A stretch of DNA of 25,597 nucleotides from an uncultured bacterium (lineage in GTDB: Bacteria; Bacteroidota; Bacteroidia; Bacteroidales; Bacteroidaceae). Made by a program: the position numbers and the translations under genes. Within the stretch, counting starts at the first letter, position 1. The number at the start of each line of letters is the position of its first letter. Location: contig CAJMQU010000061.1 of the NCBI GenBank assembly GCA_905215555.1, positions 1-25,597 of the forward strand. The letters run 5' to 3'. Of this stretch, positions 9,301 to 16,082 are shown in pieces. A model generated the notes under the pieces. That model was not told where the DNA came from and ran no database searches. It was given only the letters and a program-made list of their open reading frames with translations.

Positions 9301-10838
9301 TTCATCATCAAGTTCCAACAGGCGGCATCAGGAGAATTTGCGGTGTTTTTCAACAGTTTCACAAACAGACTCTGTCCCGTCTCTTTGATGTCCGAAGAAA
9401 ACTCACCTACTTGATAGCTTCTTCCTCCGAGTGTATATTCAAAGGCGACTGCCAAAACTTCATCCGGTTGCAGAGTTTGTTTTAGCGAGATATATCCCAG
9501 TTTGCTGTTCAGCGTATATTCGGAGGAAGTGAGCAGGCGGGCGCTTTCTATCTTTTCGTAATCCATACCGGCCTCCACGCCATTGATGTTGTTCATGGTA
9601 GCGCTCGCCTGACTGATATCGCGGGCGGCGGCATACCGGCCTATCATTTGAGCATATAAGGTGTTGGCACTGTTTGCCGGGGCATTGAGATTCGAGGTCG
9701 GGTTTGCAGGGTTTCCGGTTCCCGGCCATTCGGCATTGTTGCCGATATGGAAAGCTTCTCCAAGGTCAGCCAGTGCAACGATGTTTCTTGGGTTATCGTA
9801 ATTGTTCCGTTTGTTGGTCACCCATACTTCGATACGGTTAATGGTAATTCCCGAAAGGATATTCGGGAGTTGTGCCAGATTTTTGTCATATACATCCCGG
9901 AAATAATGGGCGAGGAAGAAGTGGCGGTTCTCTTCGTAATTGTCGGCTGAGAAATCGAAAATGGTGGTTTGTGCACCGCCACGACTTGTCACGGTTTTAG
10001 CTTCACTCTCTTGCTGGCTGATGACCGCCTGCAATTTCAGCTTGCCGAATTGAAGATCAGTACGAATACCGAAAAGAGCGGATGCTCCCCGTATTAGCGA
10101 GTTGTTGGTGGACATACTCACGTTTCCCGCTTCAATCAGTTTAATGATTTCATCTTCTTTTCCTTCATATTTCAGTTTCAGTTGTTTGGTGTCAAAATCG
10201 AATGTGGCATCGGTATTGTAGTTCATGTTCATGTTCACTTTGTCGCCTACTTTTCCGTTGACGTTGATGTTGATTTTCTCATCAAAGTCAAAGCCGAGTG
10301 TTTTGCGTTGGCTTTCGGGCAACGAAGGGTTCTTTACGTTTTTGTAGTTCATGCCGAAACTGAGTTCTGCATTTCCCTGCGTGCGTATCTGTACTCCACC
10401 GGGGCCAAATAATTTCTCTGCCGGACCGAGGTTGAACTTCATGTCCATAAAGTCGAAGGCTTCTTTCCCTTTACCGATTTGCTCTCCATTCTTTTGGCGG
10501 TAATATGACTGCATGGATTGTTTCAGAGTCCAGTCCAGATATTCTTCGGGGGTGAGTATCATGGGGACACCGATTTCTGAATTTCCCAGTTTGGTACGTA
10601 TGAAGTATTTATCTGTCTTAGCATCATATTCAACTTCGGTCCGTAGGTTTGTCGGAGATTGTAGATCGGCAGGACGGAGTGAAAGGTCTTTCAGTGTGCT
10701 TGGCACTGTCTTCCGGACGGAGTATCGCGGAGCTATGGTGTCTTGGGGGAGGGAAGTCTGTCCCATAACGACAAAGCTGCCGGGCGTTAGCCACAACAGC
10801 AAGAACCAGATTATATATCGTATTTGAGGAGACTTCAT
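3375..10838 (-). CDS. sprA: SprA/Sov-type giant outer-membrane protein (type IX secretion translocon homologue)
   Basis: At 2,487 aa this is slightly longer than Flavobacterium johnsoniae SprA (about 2,400 aa), which forms a very large outer-membrane beta-barrel channel for type IX secretion. The N-terminus is a signal peptide (KSPQIRY, then a hydrophobic core IIWFLLLW, cleavage probably near residues 26-27, MGQ). The body alternates beta-rich segments with SprA-like stretches such as FDFDEKININVNGKVGDK near the N-terminus and NLGEVSEDILKDG near residue 1020. It ends in an amphipathic strand (FGFSMKFSLTR) typical of barrel proteins. It follows ruvA on the same strand; I recall ruvA-sprA being conserved across Bacteroidetes. 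An unusual octapeptide repeat sits at residues 995-1015 (separate entry). No other type IX gene (gldK-N, porV, sprE, sprT) is in this window, so whether it secretes anything here is open. Confidence 0.93.
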   Translation of the reverse strand: MKSPQIRYIIWFLLLWLTPGSFVVMGQTSLPQDTIAPRYSVRKTVPSTLKDLSLRPADLQSPTNLRTEVEYDAKTDKYFIRTKLGNSEIGVPMILTPEEYLDWTLKQSMQSYYRQKNGEQIGKGKEAFDFMDMKFNLGPAEKLFGPGGVQIRTQGNAELSFGMNYKNVKNPSLPESQRKTLGFDFDEKININVNGKVGDKVNMNMNYNTDATFDFDTKQLKLKYEGKEDEIIKLIEAGNVSMSTNNSLIRGASALFGIRTDLQFGKLKLQAVISQQESEAKTVTSRGGAQTTIFDFSADNYEENRHFFLAHYFRDVYDKNLAQLPNILSGITINRIEVWVTNKRNNYDNPRNIVALADLGEAFHIGNNAEWPGTGNPANPTSNLNAPANSANTLYAQMIGRYAAARDISQASATMNNINGVEAGMDYEKIESARLLTSSEYTLNSKLGYISLKQTLQPDEVLAVAFEYTLGGRSYQVGEFSSDIKETGQSLFVKLLKNTANSPDAACWNLMMKNVYSLNAYSVQKEKFQLNITYQSDTTGVYLRYIPEGKIAKIPLLRVMNLDRLNSQNQSGADGFFDFVEGYTVTASDGRIYFPVVEPFGSHLRKAIGNDALADKYVFQELYDSTRTVARQTAEKNKFRLTGEYRASNANEIRLGAMNIPQGSVRVTAGGMTLVENSDYTVDYTLGVVTILNQSIIDAGTAISVNLESNTLYSMQRKTMMGLNFTYDFSQNFSFGGSIMHLSEKPLTSKVAMGDEPLSNTLWGLNASWKKESQWLTNMLDKLPFVTAIAPSSINLGVEFAHLIPGHAKGLQQNASYIDDFESTQSGIDLRQPSYWMLASTPYNPTASALFPEASLSNNIAYGKNRALLAWYHIDGLFTRRNSSLTPTHIKNDLNQLSNHYVREVYEQELFPNKETPYQESAAMNVLNLAYYPQERGPYNLDTDLNADGTLRNPEKRWGGMMRKLDTSDFEAANIEYVTFWLLDPFIYEERGNNPTGVQGHAPTGVQERNPAGNISGGDLYINLGEVSEDILKDGKKFFENGLPIDGDVTKTEETVWGRIPRDRSVVYAFDNSAGARRRQDVGLNGLSTEDERTFSTYQNYLSQVQGVVDAETYQKFHNDPAGDNYHYFRGSDYDREERSILDRYKYYNNTEGNSTASEDSPERYDISSKTVPDVEDINQDNTLNETEKYFQYRIRLTPTDLKVGHNYITDKRTVSVRLRNGQTEEVSWYQFKVPVRSGEAVGSIKDFKSIRFMRMFLTGFEKPVVLRFATLELIRGEWRTYTDALNNTQQGAATTSSATLDVSAVNIEENGDRTPVNYVMPPGISRVIDPGQPQLRQQNEQAMSLKLEKLAPGDARAVYKNTGMDMRQYKRLQMFAHAEALPDLSTDPQDGELSVFIRLGSDYRSNYYEYEIPLTLTPHGEYNGSTTAGCLAVWPKDNNLDIDLSTLTNVKKGRNRLKNIPNSGVTYAKVYSEYDPEKPANKVSVIGNPSLAEVKTIMIGVRNNARTMKSAEVWVNELRLTEFNEDGGWAAQGNLNVQLSDIGSINLAGHMETAGFGGLEQSVSERRLDDYYQYSFTTTFDLGRFFPKKAKLTAPIYFSYSKEATTPKYNPLDKDMLLDDALDACTTDWERDSLMNIAREITTYRNFSLSNARLGIISKNPMPYDPGNFTFSYSRSLRHNQGSTTAYENETDWRGAMTYNYAPVYRPWEPFKSMKSKSPWMHFIKELNLNWLPQSIAFNTDMTRHYYELQLRDLETLTAGTSIGRDTSIEGIPISVAKEFLWNRDFALRWDLTKNLRLNLTSATHAEIEEPYGVVNKDLYPDDYTAWKDTVRRSLLSLGRPIDFQQTFNVTYKLPFDKFPITDWISADLRFASSYNWDRGVSLSDGIEMGNTVSNQRSIDVNSRFNLEAFYNKIPYLKNVNRRFSASYRKPAPTKEQKPRRFDKEVQLRADTTLTINHDMNTRRPKVSALTVDGHRYPIRYKVLNANTLRIDTQDTARIKLTVIPGPNPEDGWWYKFGQHAARFAMSVRNFSFTYKNTYAMMLPGFRPEVGDMFGQKKHAGFLAPGLDFAFGFTGDSYIDHALQNDWLICNDSVVSPASSNALEDLQLRISLEPIRDLKIDLTANRTRNRSREMQYMFAGTPDTRSGNFSMSIISIGSTFERHSANDGYHSGTFERFRNNLEIIRNRVETQYLGSQYPQGTALAGKTFDPANGTISKHSPDVMIPAFLAAYTGRSARNSALDFFPSLFSLMPNWRITYTGLTKIAWFKKNFRSVNLNHAYRSTYSVGSYNTFQSFMSYMGDIGFVEDVQTGNPIPSSRFDISMVSINEQFSPLIGMDATLKNGLTAKVEYKTSRILNLSMSACQLVETASRDFVIGLGYKIINFNLFSRRNVKDSKNRISHDLALRADISFRNQSALCRDIQQGFAQATNGNKTLKISCSADYTLSRLLTLRLYYDRQQNTPLISSSSYPVVSADFGFSMKFSLTR
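7794..7872. repeat. In-frame palindromic repeat element inside sprA
   Basis: Two 24-bp units (7833-7856 and 7809-7832) plus a partial third encode the octapeptides PTGVQGHA, PTGVQERN and PAGNI at SprA residues 995-1015. The first 16 bases of the two full units differ at two positions. A perfect 14-bp palindrome, AGGGGCATGCCCCT, lies at 7830-7843. Elsewhere SprA is a non-repetitive beta-rich protein, and the flanks (DPFIYEE and GGDLYINLGEVSEDI) read as normal SprA, so this looks like an inserted or expanded element that kept the frame. Confidence 0.7.
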
Positions 10839-10845
10839 GATTAAT

Positions 10846-10938
10846 AAGTTGAGAGTTGAGAATTAAGAGTTAGGAGTTGAGAATTGCCTACATTGTGCTA
10901 CGTCTGCCTACCGCATGGTAACTCTCAACTCTCAACTT
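10846..10938. repeat. Heptad-built inverted repeat between ruvA and sprA
   Basis: Arms 10846-10864 and 10920-10938 (19 bp) are complementary apart from one position. The left side consists of tandem 7-bp units from 10847: AGTTGAG, AGTTGAG, AATTAAG, AGTTAGG, AGTTGAG. It fills the space between the ruvA stop (10940) and the sprA start (10838), so it lies in the sprA leader. It may modulate readthrough from ruvA into sprA, or be a neutral repeat. Confidence 0.7.
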
Positions 10939-10939
10939 C

Positions 10940-11545
10940 TCAAAGTCGTTTCAACGCCAGTTTGATAACCTGTTCCACTGGTGCATCAGGCTCTTCTTTC
11001 AGTATCGCCAGCACCACTTTCTGTGATGGAGCTTGCGCAAATCCCAGCATCGTCAATGCAGCAATTGCTTCTTCCTGCACCTGTGTATTGGCAGCAGCCA
11101 ACATTCCACCTAGGCTTCCCATCGTACTTCCGGTAGCTGCGGCACCTGTCTTGATTTTATCTTTCAAATCCACAATCACCCGTTGTGCTGTTTTTAGTCC
11201 GATGCCTTTCACTGATTTCAGCATATTCGCATTTTCTGTACTGATCACATTTACCAACTCTGCAGGCGAGAGTGCCGAAAGTATCATCCGCGCGGTGTTT
11301 CCACCGATGCCTGATACGGAAATCAGTAATAGAAACAATTCCCGTTCCTGCTTATCGGCAAAGCCGTAGAGGATATAGGCATCCTCGCGTATAGCCTCGT
11401 AGATATACAATTTACACTCCTTTTTACCCTGAATGGCAGCATATGTATTCAATGAAATATTAACGGCATATCCTAATCCGTTACAGTCGATAACTGCGGT
11501 TGCCGGGCTGAGCTCGGCAAGTCCGCCTCTGATGTATTCTATCAT
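10940..11545 (-). CDS. ruvA: Holliday junction branch-migration protein RuvA
   Basis: RuvA binds four-way DNA junctions as a tetramer and loads the RuvB motor during recombination repair. The 201-aa length is standard. Domain I is the N-terminal OB fold (MIEYIRGGLAEL, then GLGYAVNIS around residues 23-31). Two helix-hairpin-helix motifs follow in domain II: ISVSGIGGNTA (about residues 75-85) and SVKGIGLKTAQ (111-121). Domain III at the C-terminus (EEAIAALTMLGF and onward) contacts RuvB. Neither ruvB nor ruvC is in this window. sprA starts about 100 bp downstream on the same strand, so the two may share a transcript. I find no clear -7 box upstream of it in 11546-11797. Confidence 0.97.
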   Translation of the reverse strand: MIEYIRGGLAELSPATAVIDCNGLGYAVNISLNTYAAIQGKKECKLYIYEAIREDAYILYGFADKQERELFLLLISVSGIGGNTARMILSALSPAELVNVISTENANMLKSVKGIGLKTAQRVIVDLKDKIKTGAAATGSTMGSLGGMLAAANTQVQEEAIAALTMLGFAQAPSQKVVLAILKEEPDAPVEQVIKLALKRL

Positions 11546-11720
11546 AATGCTTATTATAACGGGCGCGCGCGTTGAATATTGTGTTTCCTCACAATAGAGT
11601 TAAAAGAGTTTTACGGAACTCTTTCCACTGGAAATTGTTTTAGAGAAGTAACTAATTGAAGTTGCGTGAGTTTGAAGCAAGTCTTAATAAAGAAAAAAAC
11701 TCTATGGAACTCTGTGCCGT

Positions 11721-11755
11721 TTTGTGGTGATTTTAAATTAAAAAGATTACTTTTG
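11721..11755 (+). promoter_or_regulatory. Promoter of ddh
   Basis: TTTG at 11721-11724 and TACTTTTG at 11748-11755 match the Bacteroides -33 (TTTG) and -7 (TAnnTTTG) elements with a 23-nt spacer, slightly long against the usual 19-21. The rest of the 252-bp gap between ruvA and ddh holds an 8-bp hairpin (11603-11610 with 11617-11624) and a repeated GGAACTCT (11615 and 11706), but no gene. Confidence 0.65.
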
Positions 11756-11797
11756 TGCCGATAAAATAGAAAACTGATAAATAAATTAAATAAAAGA

Positions 11798-12697
11798 ATG
11801 AAAAAAGTAAGAGCAGCCATCGTGGGCTACGGCAATATCGGGCAATACGTGCTTGAAGCATTACAAGCAGCTCCCGACTTTGAGATTGCCGGTGTTGTGC
11901 GCCGTGCAGGAGCAGAAAACCGTCCAGCAGAACTGAGTGAATACTCTGTTGTAAAGAATATCAAGGAATTGGAAGGTGTTGATGTAGCGATTCTTTGCAC
12001 ACCGACCCGTAGTGTAGAATCTTATGCTAAAGAAATTCTTGCCCTTGGCATCAATACGGTTGATAGCTTTGATATTCACACAGGTATTGTAGACTTGCGC
12101 CGTACGCTGAATGCGGTTGCCAAAGAACATAATGCGGTTTCTATCATTTCCGCAGGCTGGGATCCGGGAAGTGACTCTATCGTGCGTACTATGTTGGAAG
12201 CTATTGCTCCGAAAGGAATCACATACACCAACTTTGGACCGGGAATGAGCATGGGACATACCGTTGCTGTAAAAGCTGTTGACGGTGTGAAAGCAGCCCT
12301 TTCTATGACAATTCCTACAGGAACAGGCATTCATCGTCGTATGGTTTACATTGAACTGAAAGAGGGGTATGAGTTTGCCAAAGTAGCTGCTGCAATCAAG
12401 GCGGATCCATACTTTGTGAACGATGAGACACATGTGAAACAAGTTCCCAGTGTAGATGCTCTGCTCGATATGGGACATGGCGTCAACCTCACACGCAAAG
12501 GTGTTTCAGGTAAAACTCAGAACCAATTGTTCGAGTTCAATATGCGTATCAATAATCCTGCACTTACAGCGCAGGTACTGGTTTGTGTGGCTCGTGCTTC
12601 CATGCGTCAGCAACCGGGTTGCTACACCATGGTCGAGGTTCCCGTTATTGATCTTTTGCCGGGCGACCGTGAAGAGTGGATCGGACATTTGGTGTAA
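11798..12697 (+). CDS. ddh: meso-Diaminopimelate dehydrogenase
   Basis: Ddh converts L-tetrahydrodipicolinate, ammonia and NADPH to meso-diaminopimelate in one step, bypassing the acyl-transfer branch of lysine and peptidoglycan biosynthesis. The 299-aa protein begins with a Rossmann fold (IVGYGNIGQYVLEAL, glycines 10, 12 and 15) and an NADP-type continuation (GVVRRAGAE). Family stretches include LCTPTRS, DIHTGI, SAGWDPGSDS and the long GPGMSMGHTVAVKA segment, which I recall as typical of Ddh from Corynebacterium and Bacteroidetes. Length and start fit the family; the start lies 43 nt after a good -7 box. The 216-aa gene follows after 87 bp with no obvious promoter of its own. Like the glutamate dehydrogenases at both window ends it is a reductive amination enzyme. 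Confidence 0.95.
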   Translation: MKKVRAAIVGYGNIGQYVLEALQAAPDFEIAGVVRRAGAENRPAELSEYSVVKNIKELEGVDVAILCTPTRSVESYAKEILALGINTVDSFDIHTGIVDLRRTLNAVAKEHNAVSIISAGWDPGSDSIVRTMLEAIAPKGITYTNFGPGMSMGHTVAVKAVDGVKAALSMTIPTGTGIHRRMVYIELKEGYEFAKVAAAIKADPYFVNDETHVKQVPSVDALLDMGHGVNLTRKGVSGKTQNQLFEFNMRINNPALTAQVLVCVARASMRQQPGCYTMVEVPVIDLLPGDREEWIGHLV

Positions 12698-12784
12698 AAA
12701 AATGAGACAGGAGGAATAGTCTTCGGTCTTTTTCTTCTTAATACCTAGCATCATATATTATTATAATTTTAATTTAAGACTTAC

Positions 12785-13435
12785 ATGTCAAAACTACAAG
12801 ACAAAATCCTTGCTCTTTCTTCCGATCTTGAAGCATTGCTGAAAAGCACTGCTGCCGGAAAAAGATGTAAGGTTCTGGAAGAAGTTTCAGATGAACTGGA
12901 CGGGTTGATACATAGTATCAATAAGCGTTATGTAAAAGAGAATTATCGGGCTATGAAGCGCTTCTATCTGAAGAAGATGAAACGCTTCGAGTATGAATAT
13001 CATTATAAGGATAAGAATGATAAGGATCGCATTGATGATTATCGTTGCATCTGTTCTAGTGTACTTTTGGAAGAAATAGATGGGACTTTGGAAGATGACT
13101 CTTTTTCAGGAATAGATGTTAACTTCAGTGACGAAGGGGGATTCTGCTATTCATTGGAACCGGATGGACAGTTCACGAATGACGTTTCAGATATTTATTA
13201 TCTCTTGCCGAATGAAGACGATACTTATAAGTGGAGGATTGAGATTGACTTTCCGGATAATCATGAAAATTCTCGTCCGCTGTATGACGCATTGATGATG
13301 CAACCACTTATACAGGAGCACCTTGTGGACGGACTTGGACGTCTGAAGATGGAGGTTAAGTTGCCTCGCGACGTTGCTTTTGACGTACTGTACTGTCTAA
13401 CGGATACTACTTATCGGATGGTGGTGAAGGAATAG
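12785..13435 (+). CDS. Uncharacterised 216-aa cytoplasmic protein
   Basis: I do not recognise this protein. It has no signal peptide or membrane segment. Residues 1-50 look helical (SKLQDKILALSSDLEALLK). Residues 55-85 are strongly charged and tyrosine-rich (RFYLKKMKRFEYEYHYKDKN), and the middle is acidic (DDSFSGIDVNFSDEGG). The C-terminal half alternates short strands (WRIEIDFPDN, GRLKMEVKLPRD). I see no catalytic motif. It lies 87 bp downstream of ddh and ends just before the 22-bp two-way terminator, so it may be the last gene of a ddh transcript. No TAnnTTTG box is visible in the gap. Gene reality is supported by an uninterrupted frame between recognised signals; function is unknown. Confidence 0.8.
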   Translation: MSKLQDKILALSSDLEALLKSTAAGKRCKVLEEVSDELDGLIHSINKRYVKENYRAMKRFYLKKMKRFEYEYHYKDKNDKDRIDDYRCICSSVLLEEIDGTLEDDSFSGIDVNFSDEGGFCYSLEPDGQFTNDVSDIYYLLPNEDDTYKWRIEIDFPDNHENSRPLYDALMMQPLIQEHLVDGLGRLKMEVKLPRDVAFDVLYCLTDTTYRMVVKE

Positions 13436-13458
13436 TATCCTACCTGTCTTGTCGTGAT

Positions 13459-13507
13459 ATAATACAAAAGAAGCTGAATCATTTTGATTCAGCTTCTTTT
13501 GTATTAT
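13459..13507. terminator. Perfect 22-bp stem, two-way terminator
   Basis: Arms 13459-13480 and 13486-13507 are perfectly complementary around a 5-nt loop ATTTT. On the plus strand it follows the 216-aa gene, and on the minus strand it follows rseP, whose stop is at 13510-13512. T-rich stretches flank the stem core on both strands, so it should end both converging transcription units. Confidence 0.9.
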
Positions 13508-13509
13508 TA

Positions 13510-14844
13510 TTAGAATAGGAACCGCAGAATATCATTGAAGTTTGCCCAAAGCAGCAATCCGAACAGCAGGAACATGCCTACCATTTGCGCACGTTCCATA
13601 AACTTATCGCTTGGCTTGCGTCGGGCCACAATCTCGTAAATAAGGAACAGCACATGTCCGCCATCCAATGCTGGAATAGGTAGAATATTCATAAAGGCAA
13701 GAATAATGGAAAGGAATGCCGTCATGTACCAGAACTGATGCCAATCCCATGTAGCGGGGAAGATGCTGCCGATGGTTCCGAAACCACCCAGTTGCTTGGC
13801 TCCTTCTTTGGAGAAGAGATATTTCATTTGTCCTACATAGCCTTTCAGCGTTTTCACACCCAATGCCGCACCGGCAGGGAAAGAAGCCAGGAAACTATAT
13901 TCTTTTCTTACTACGGGAAGCAGTTGGTTGGTTACCATACGCGCTACTACCCCCATCTCATATAAAGAATCTGTGGCAAGAGTCATCGTATCCGTTACTC
14001 CGGCACGCACATATGTCAACGTGACATCATGAGGAGCCGAACCGTCTTTCTGTCGACGTAGCATCTCCTTTTTAAAATCGAAATAGGCGATATTTTTTCC
14101 ATCTAATTGCGTGATGCTGTCGCCCGGTTGCAATCCGGCAAGGGCAGCGGGACGATTGGCGCAGATGCTGTCAATCACATATGGATAGCGGAATGAAGCA
14201 AAACGTACACTGTCGGCCAGCAAACGTTCCATCATGTCTTCGGGGATATAAACCGAAGCTTCCTTTCCGTCGCGCAGCACGGTTACTTGACGGGCATCAA
14301 CAACACTTGTCAGCAGATCGCCGTCATAGCGTTCGAAGGGTACGCCATCGGCAGATATGAGTATATCACCATCGCGGAAACCTATATTTTTTGCGGTTTC
14401 GTTAAATTCCATACCCAGTGGAGCTTTCTGCACAGGAACATATTCATCTCCCCATGTATAAAGTATCATGGAGTATATGAACAACGCCAACAAGAAGTTG
14501 AATACCACACCCCCCACCATAATAAGCAATCGCTGCCATGCCGGTTTGGCACGGAATTCCCACGGTTGCATGGGTTGTTGCATCTGTTCGGTATCCATGG
14601 ATTCGTCTATCATACCCGATATCTTCACGTAGCCACCCAATGGCAGCCAACCGATGCCGTATTCTGTATCACTGTTTTTGGGCTTGAACTTGAACAGGGT
14701 GAACCAAGGGTCGAAGAACAAGCAAAACTTTTCTACCCGGGTCTTGAAGAGGCGGGCGAAGAGGAAGTGCCCTCCCTCATGAACGATGACGAGCAACGAA
14801 AGGCTCATAATGAGTTGCAGGGCACGAATCAAAAATGTTTCCAT
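13510..14844 (-). CDS. rseP: Site-2 metalloprotease RseP (M50 family)
   Basis: RseP is an intramembrane zinc protease that cleaves anti-sigma factors and leftover signal peptides in the inner membrane. The 444-aa length fits. The zinc motif HEGGH is at residues 22-26 inside the first membrane helix, and the third ligand is D394 in NILPIPALDGGH. One or two PDZ domains occupy the periplasmic loop between them (RPAALAGLQPGDSI is a typical PDZ stretch). Further hydrophobic segments follow residue 100 and close the C-terminus (MFLLFGLLLW). It is the last gene of the minus-strand operon, 69 bp after dxr, and ends at the two-way terminator. The dxr-rseP pairing is widespread in bacteria. No sigma-E or anti-sigma gene is in the window, so its local substrate is unknown. 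Confidence 0.95.
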   Translation of the reverse strand: METFLIRALQLIMSLSLLVIVHEGGHFLFARLFKTRVEKFCLFFDPWFTLFKFKPKNSDTEYGIGWLPLGGYVKISGMIDESMDTEQMQQPMQPWEFRAKPAWQRLLIMVGGVVFNFLLALFIYSMILYTWGDEYVPVQKAPLGMEFNETAKNIGFRDGDILISADGVPFERYDGDLLTSVVDARQVTVLRDGKEASVYIPEDMMERLLADSVRFASFRYPYVIDSICANRPAALAGLQPGDSITQLDGKNIAYFDFKKEMLRRQKDGSAPHDVTLTYVRAGVTDTMTLATDSLYEMGVVARMVTNQLLPVVRKEYSFLASFPAGAALGVKTLKGYVGQMKYLFSKEGAKQLGGFGTIGSIFPATWDWHQFWYMTAFLSIILAFMNILPIPALDGGHVLFLIYEIVARRKPSDKFMERAQMVGMFLLFGLLLWANFNDILRFLF

Positions 14845-14860
14845 CTAATAAACTTTCTAT

Positions 14861-14881
14861 TTTACTGTTTACAATTTACTA
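14861..14881. repeat. Three degenerate 7-bp tandem units between dxr and rseP
   Basis: TTTACTG, TTTACAA and TTTACTA follow one another exactly at 7-bp spacing in the 69-bp gap between dxr and rseP. A weaker echo, ATTTACA, is at 14899-14905. It resembles the heptad repeats in three other gaps of this window. Confidence 0.55.
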
Positions 14882-14913
14882 TATTAAATGCGGCTTATCA
14901 TTTACACCGCCGA

Positions 14914-16065
14914 TTACTTTATAAGTTCTTGTGCAATCTGGCGTGTCATCGCATCCGTAGCCACATAATCTTCATATTCAGGCTTCTCCACAAACGATAC
15001 AATCGACATCGCCTTTTCTATCACATCACTCATCCCGAGGAATGAGATCTCATCCCGCAGGAAAGCGGCTACCACCACTTCATTCGCAGCATTGACGATG
15101 CAAGGCATATTTCCACCCTTATGTAATGCCTCGTAGGCTAATGCCAAGTTACGAAAACGTGTCGTATCCGGCTGTTCAAACGTCAGGTTCGTGCACATCT
15201 TGAAATCCAACCGTGGGAATGAAGCTTTCAGGCGTTGCGGATAAGAGAATGCATACTGAATGGGCAAACGCATATCTGGCATACCCAATTGTGCTTTTAC
15301 CGCACCATCCTCAAACTGTACCATCGAGTGGATGATGGATTGAGGATGTACTACCACTTCAATCTGGTCGGGTCGTACACCGAACAGCCATTTAGCCTCT
15401 ATCACCTCGAATCCTTTGTTCATCATCGAAGCAGAGTCAATCGTAATCTTCGCTCCCATATCCCAGTTGGGATGTTTCAGGGCTTGCGCTTTGGTAACCG
15501 TGGCCAGTTGCTCCATCGTGCAATTGCGGAACGGTCCACCGGATGCCGTAAGAATAACTTTCTCTATCGGATTGCCGAGTTCTCCTGCCAAACACTGGAA
15601 AACAGCCGAATGTTCGGAATCTACCGGCAGTATAGGTGTACCGGAAAGGCGTGCCAGGTCGTTAATCAACTCTCCGGCCACGACAAGAGTTTCCTTGTTG
15701 GCAAGGGCGATAGGCTTACGGGCACGAATCGCATTCATTGTCGGTTTCAGTCCGGCATAACCCACCATAGCGGTCAGGACGATATCAATTTCAGAGTCTT
15801 CTACAATCTGGCAGATAGCGTCTGTTCCTGCATATACTTTGATAGGCAGGTCAGCGAGCGCCTCTTTCAGTTGGGCATATTTTGTTTCGTTGGCTATGAC
15901 CACCGCTTCAGGTTTGAACTTGCGTGCTTGGGCAATGAGTTCTTCTACCCGGTTGTTGGCTGTCAGCACATAAGCTTCATACTGGTCGGCTTGCTCTTCA
16001 ATGACCTGTAATGCTTGTGTACCGATGGAACCTGTGGAACCGAGTATTGCAATTTGTTTCTTCAT
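14914..16065 (-). CDS. dxr: 1-deoxy-D-xylulose 5-phosphate reductoisomerase
   Basis: Dxr rearranges and reduces 1-deoxy-D-xylulose 5-phosphate to 2-C-methyl-D-erythritol 4-phosphate with NADPH, the committed step of the MEP isoprenoid pathway and the target of fosmidomycin. From the ATG at 16065 the protein is 383 aa. The NADPH motif GSTGSIG is at residues 9-15. Metal ligands fall at D149 and E151 (VDSEHSA) and E220 (NKGFE). The SGGPFR substrate motif is at 175-180 and HPQSIIHSMV at 240-249. An in-frame GTG at 16083 would add six residues and overlap the stop of the upstream M23 gene, so the ATG giving the standard MKKQIAILGSTG start is preferred. It sits 17 bp after the M23 gene in the operon. 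It supplies undecaprenyl and menaquinone precursors, which matches the envelope genes around it. Confidence 0.97.
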   Translation of the reverse strand: MKKQIAILGSTGSIGTQALQVIEEQADQYEAYVLTANNRVEELIAQARKFKPEAVVIANETKYAQLKEALADLPIKVYAGTDAICQIVEDSEIDIVLTAMVGYAGLKPTMNAIRARKPIALANKETLVVAGELINDLARLSGTPILPVDSEHSAVFQCLAGELGNPIEKVILTASGGPFRNCTMEQLATVTKAQALKHPNWDMGAKITIDSASMMNKGFEVIEAKWLFGVRPDQIEVVVHPQSIIHSMVQFEDGAVKAQLGMPDMRLPIQYAFSYPQRLKASFPRLDFKMCTNLTFEQPDTTRFRNLALAYEALHKGGNMPCIVNAANEVVVAAFLRDEISFLGMSDVIEKAMSIVSFVEKPEYEDYVATDAMTRQIAQELIK

Positions 16066-16082
16066 CTGTATATCACTTATCA

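Noticed and set aside
8979..9485. Open frame of 168 codons on the plus strand inside sprA, with many others along 3431-10827
   Set aside because: They lie antisense to a continuous 2,487-codon gene, show no family motif and have no promoter box; GC-rich codons of sprA make long antisense frames by chance.
11861..12478. Minus-strand frame of 205 codons over ddh
   Set aside because: Antisense to an intact ddh; high His, Cys and Asn content and no domain.
14287..15045. Plus-strand frame of 252 codons across rseP and the dxr end
   Set aside because: Antisense to two recognised genes and spans the intergenic repeat; no motif.
15235..16011. Plus-strand frame of 258 codons over dxr
   Set aside because: It is entirely antisense to a clear dxr with all its active-site residues; its composition (many His, Cys, Arg) is typical of a shadow frame.
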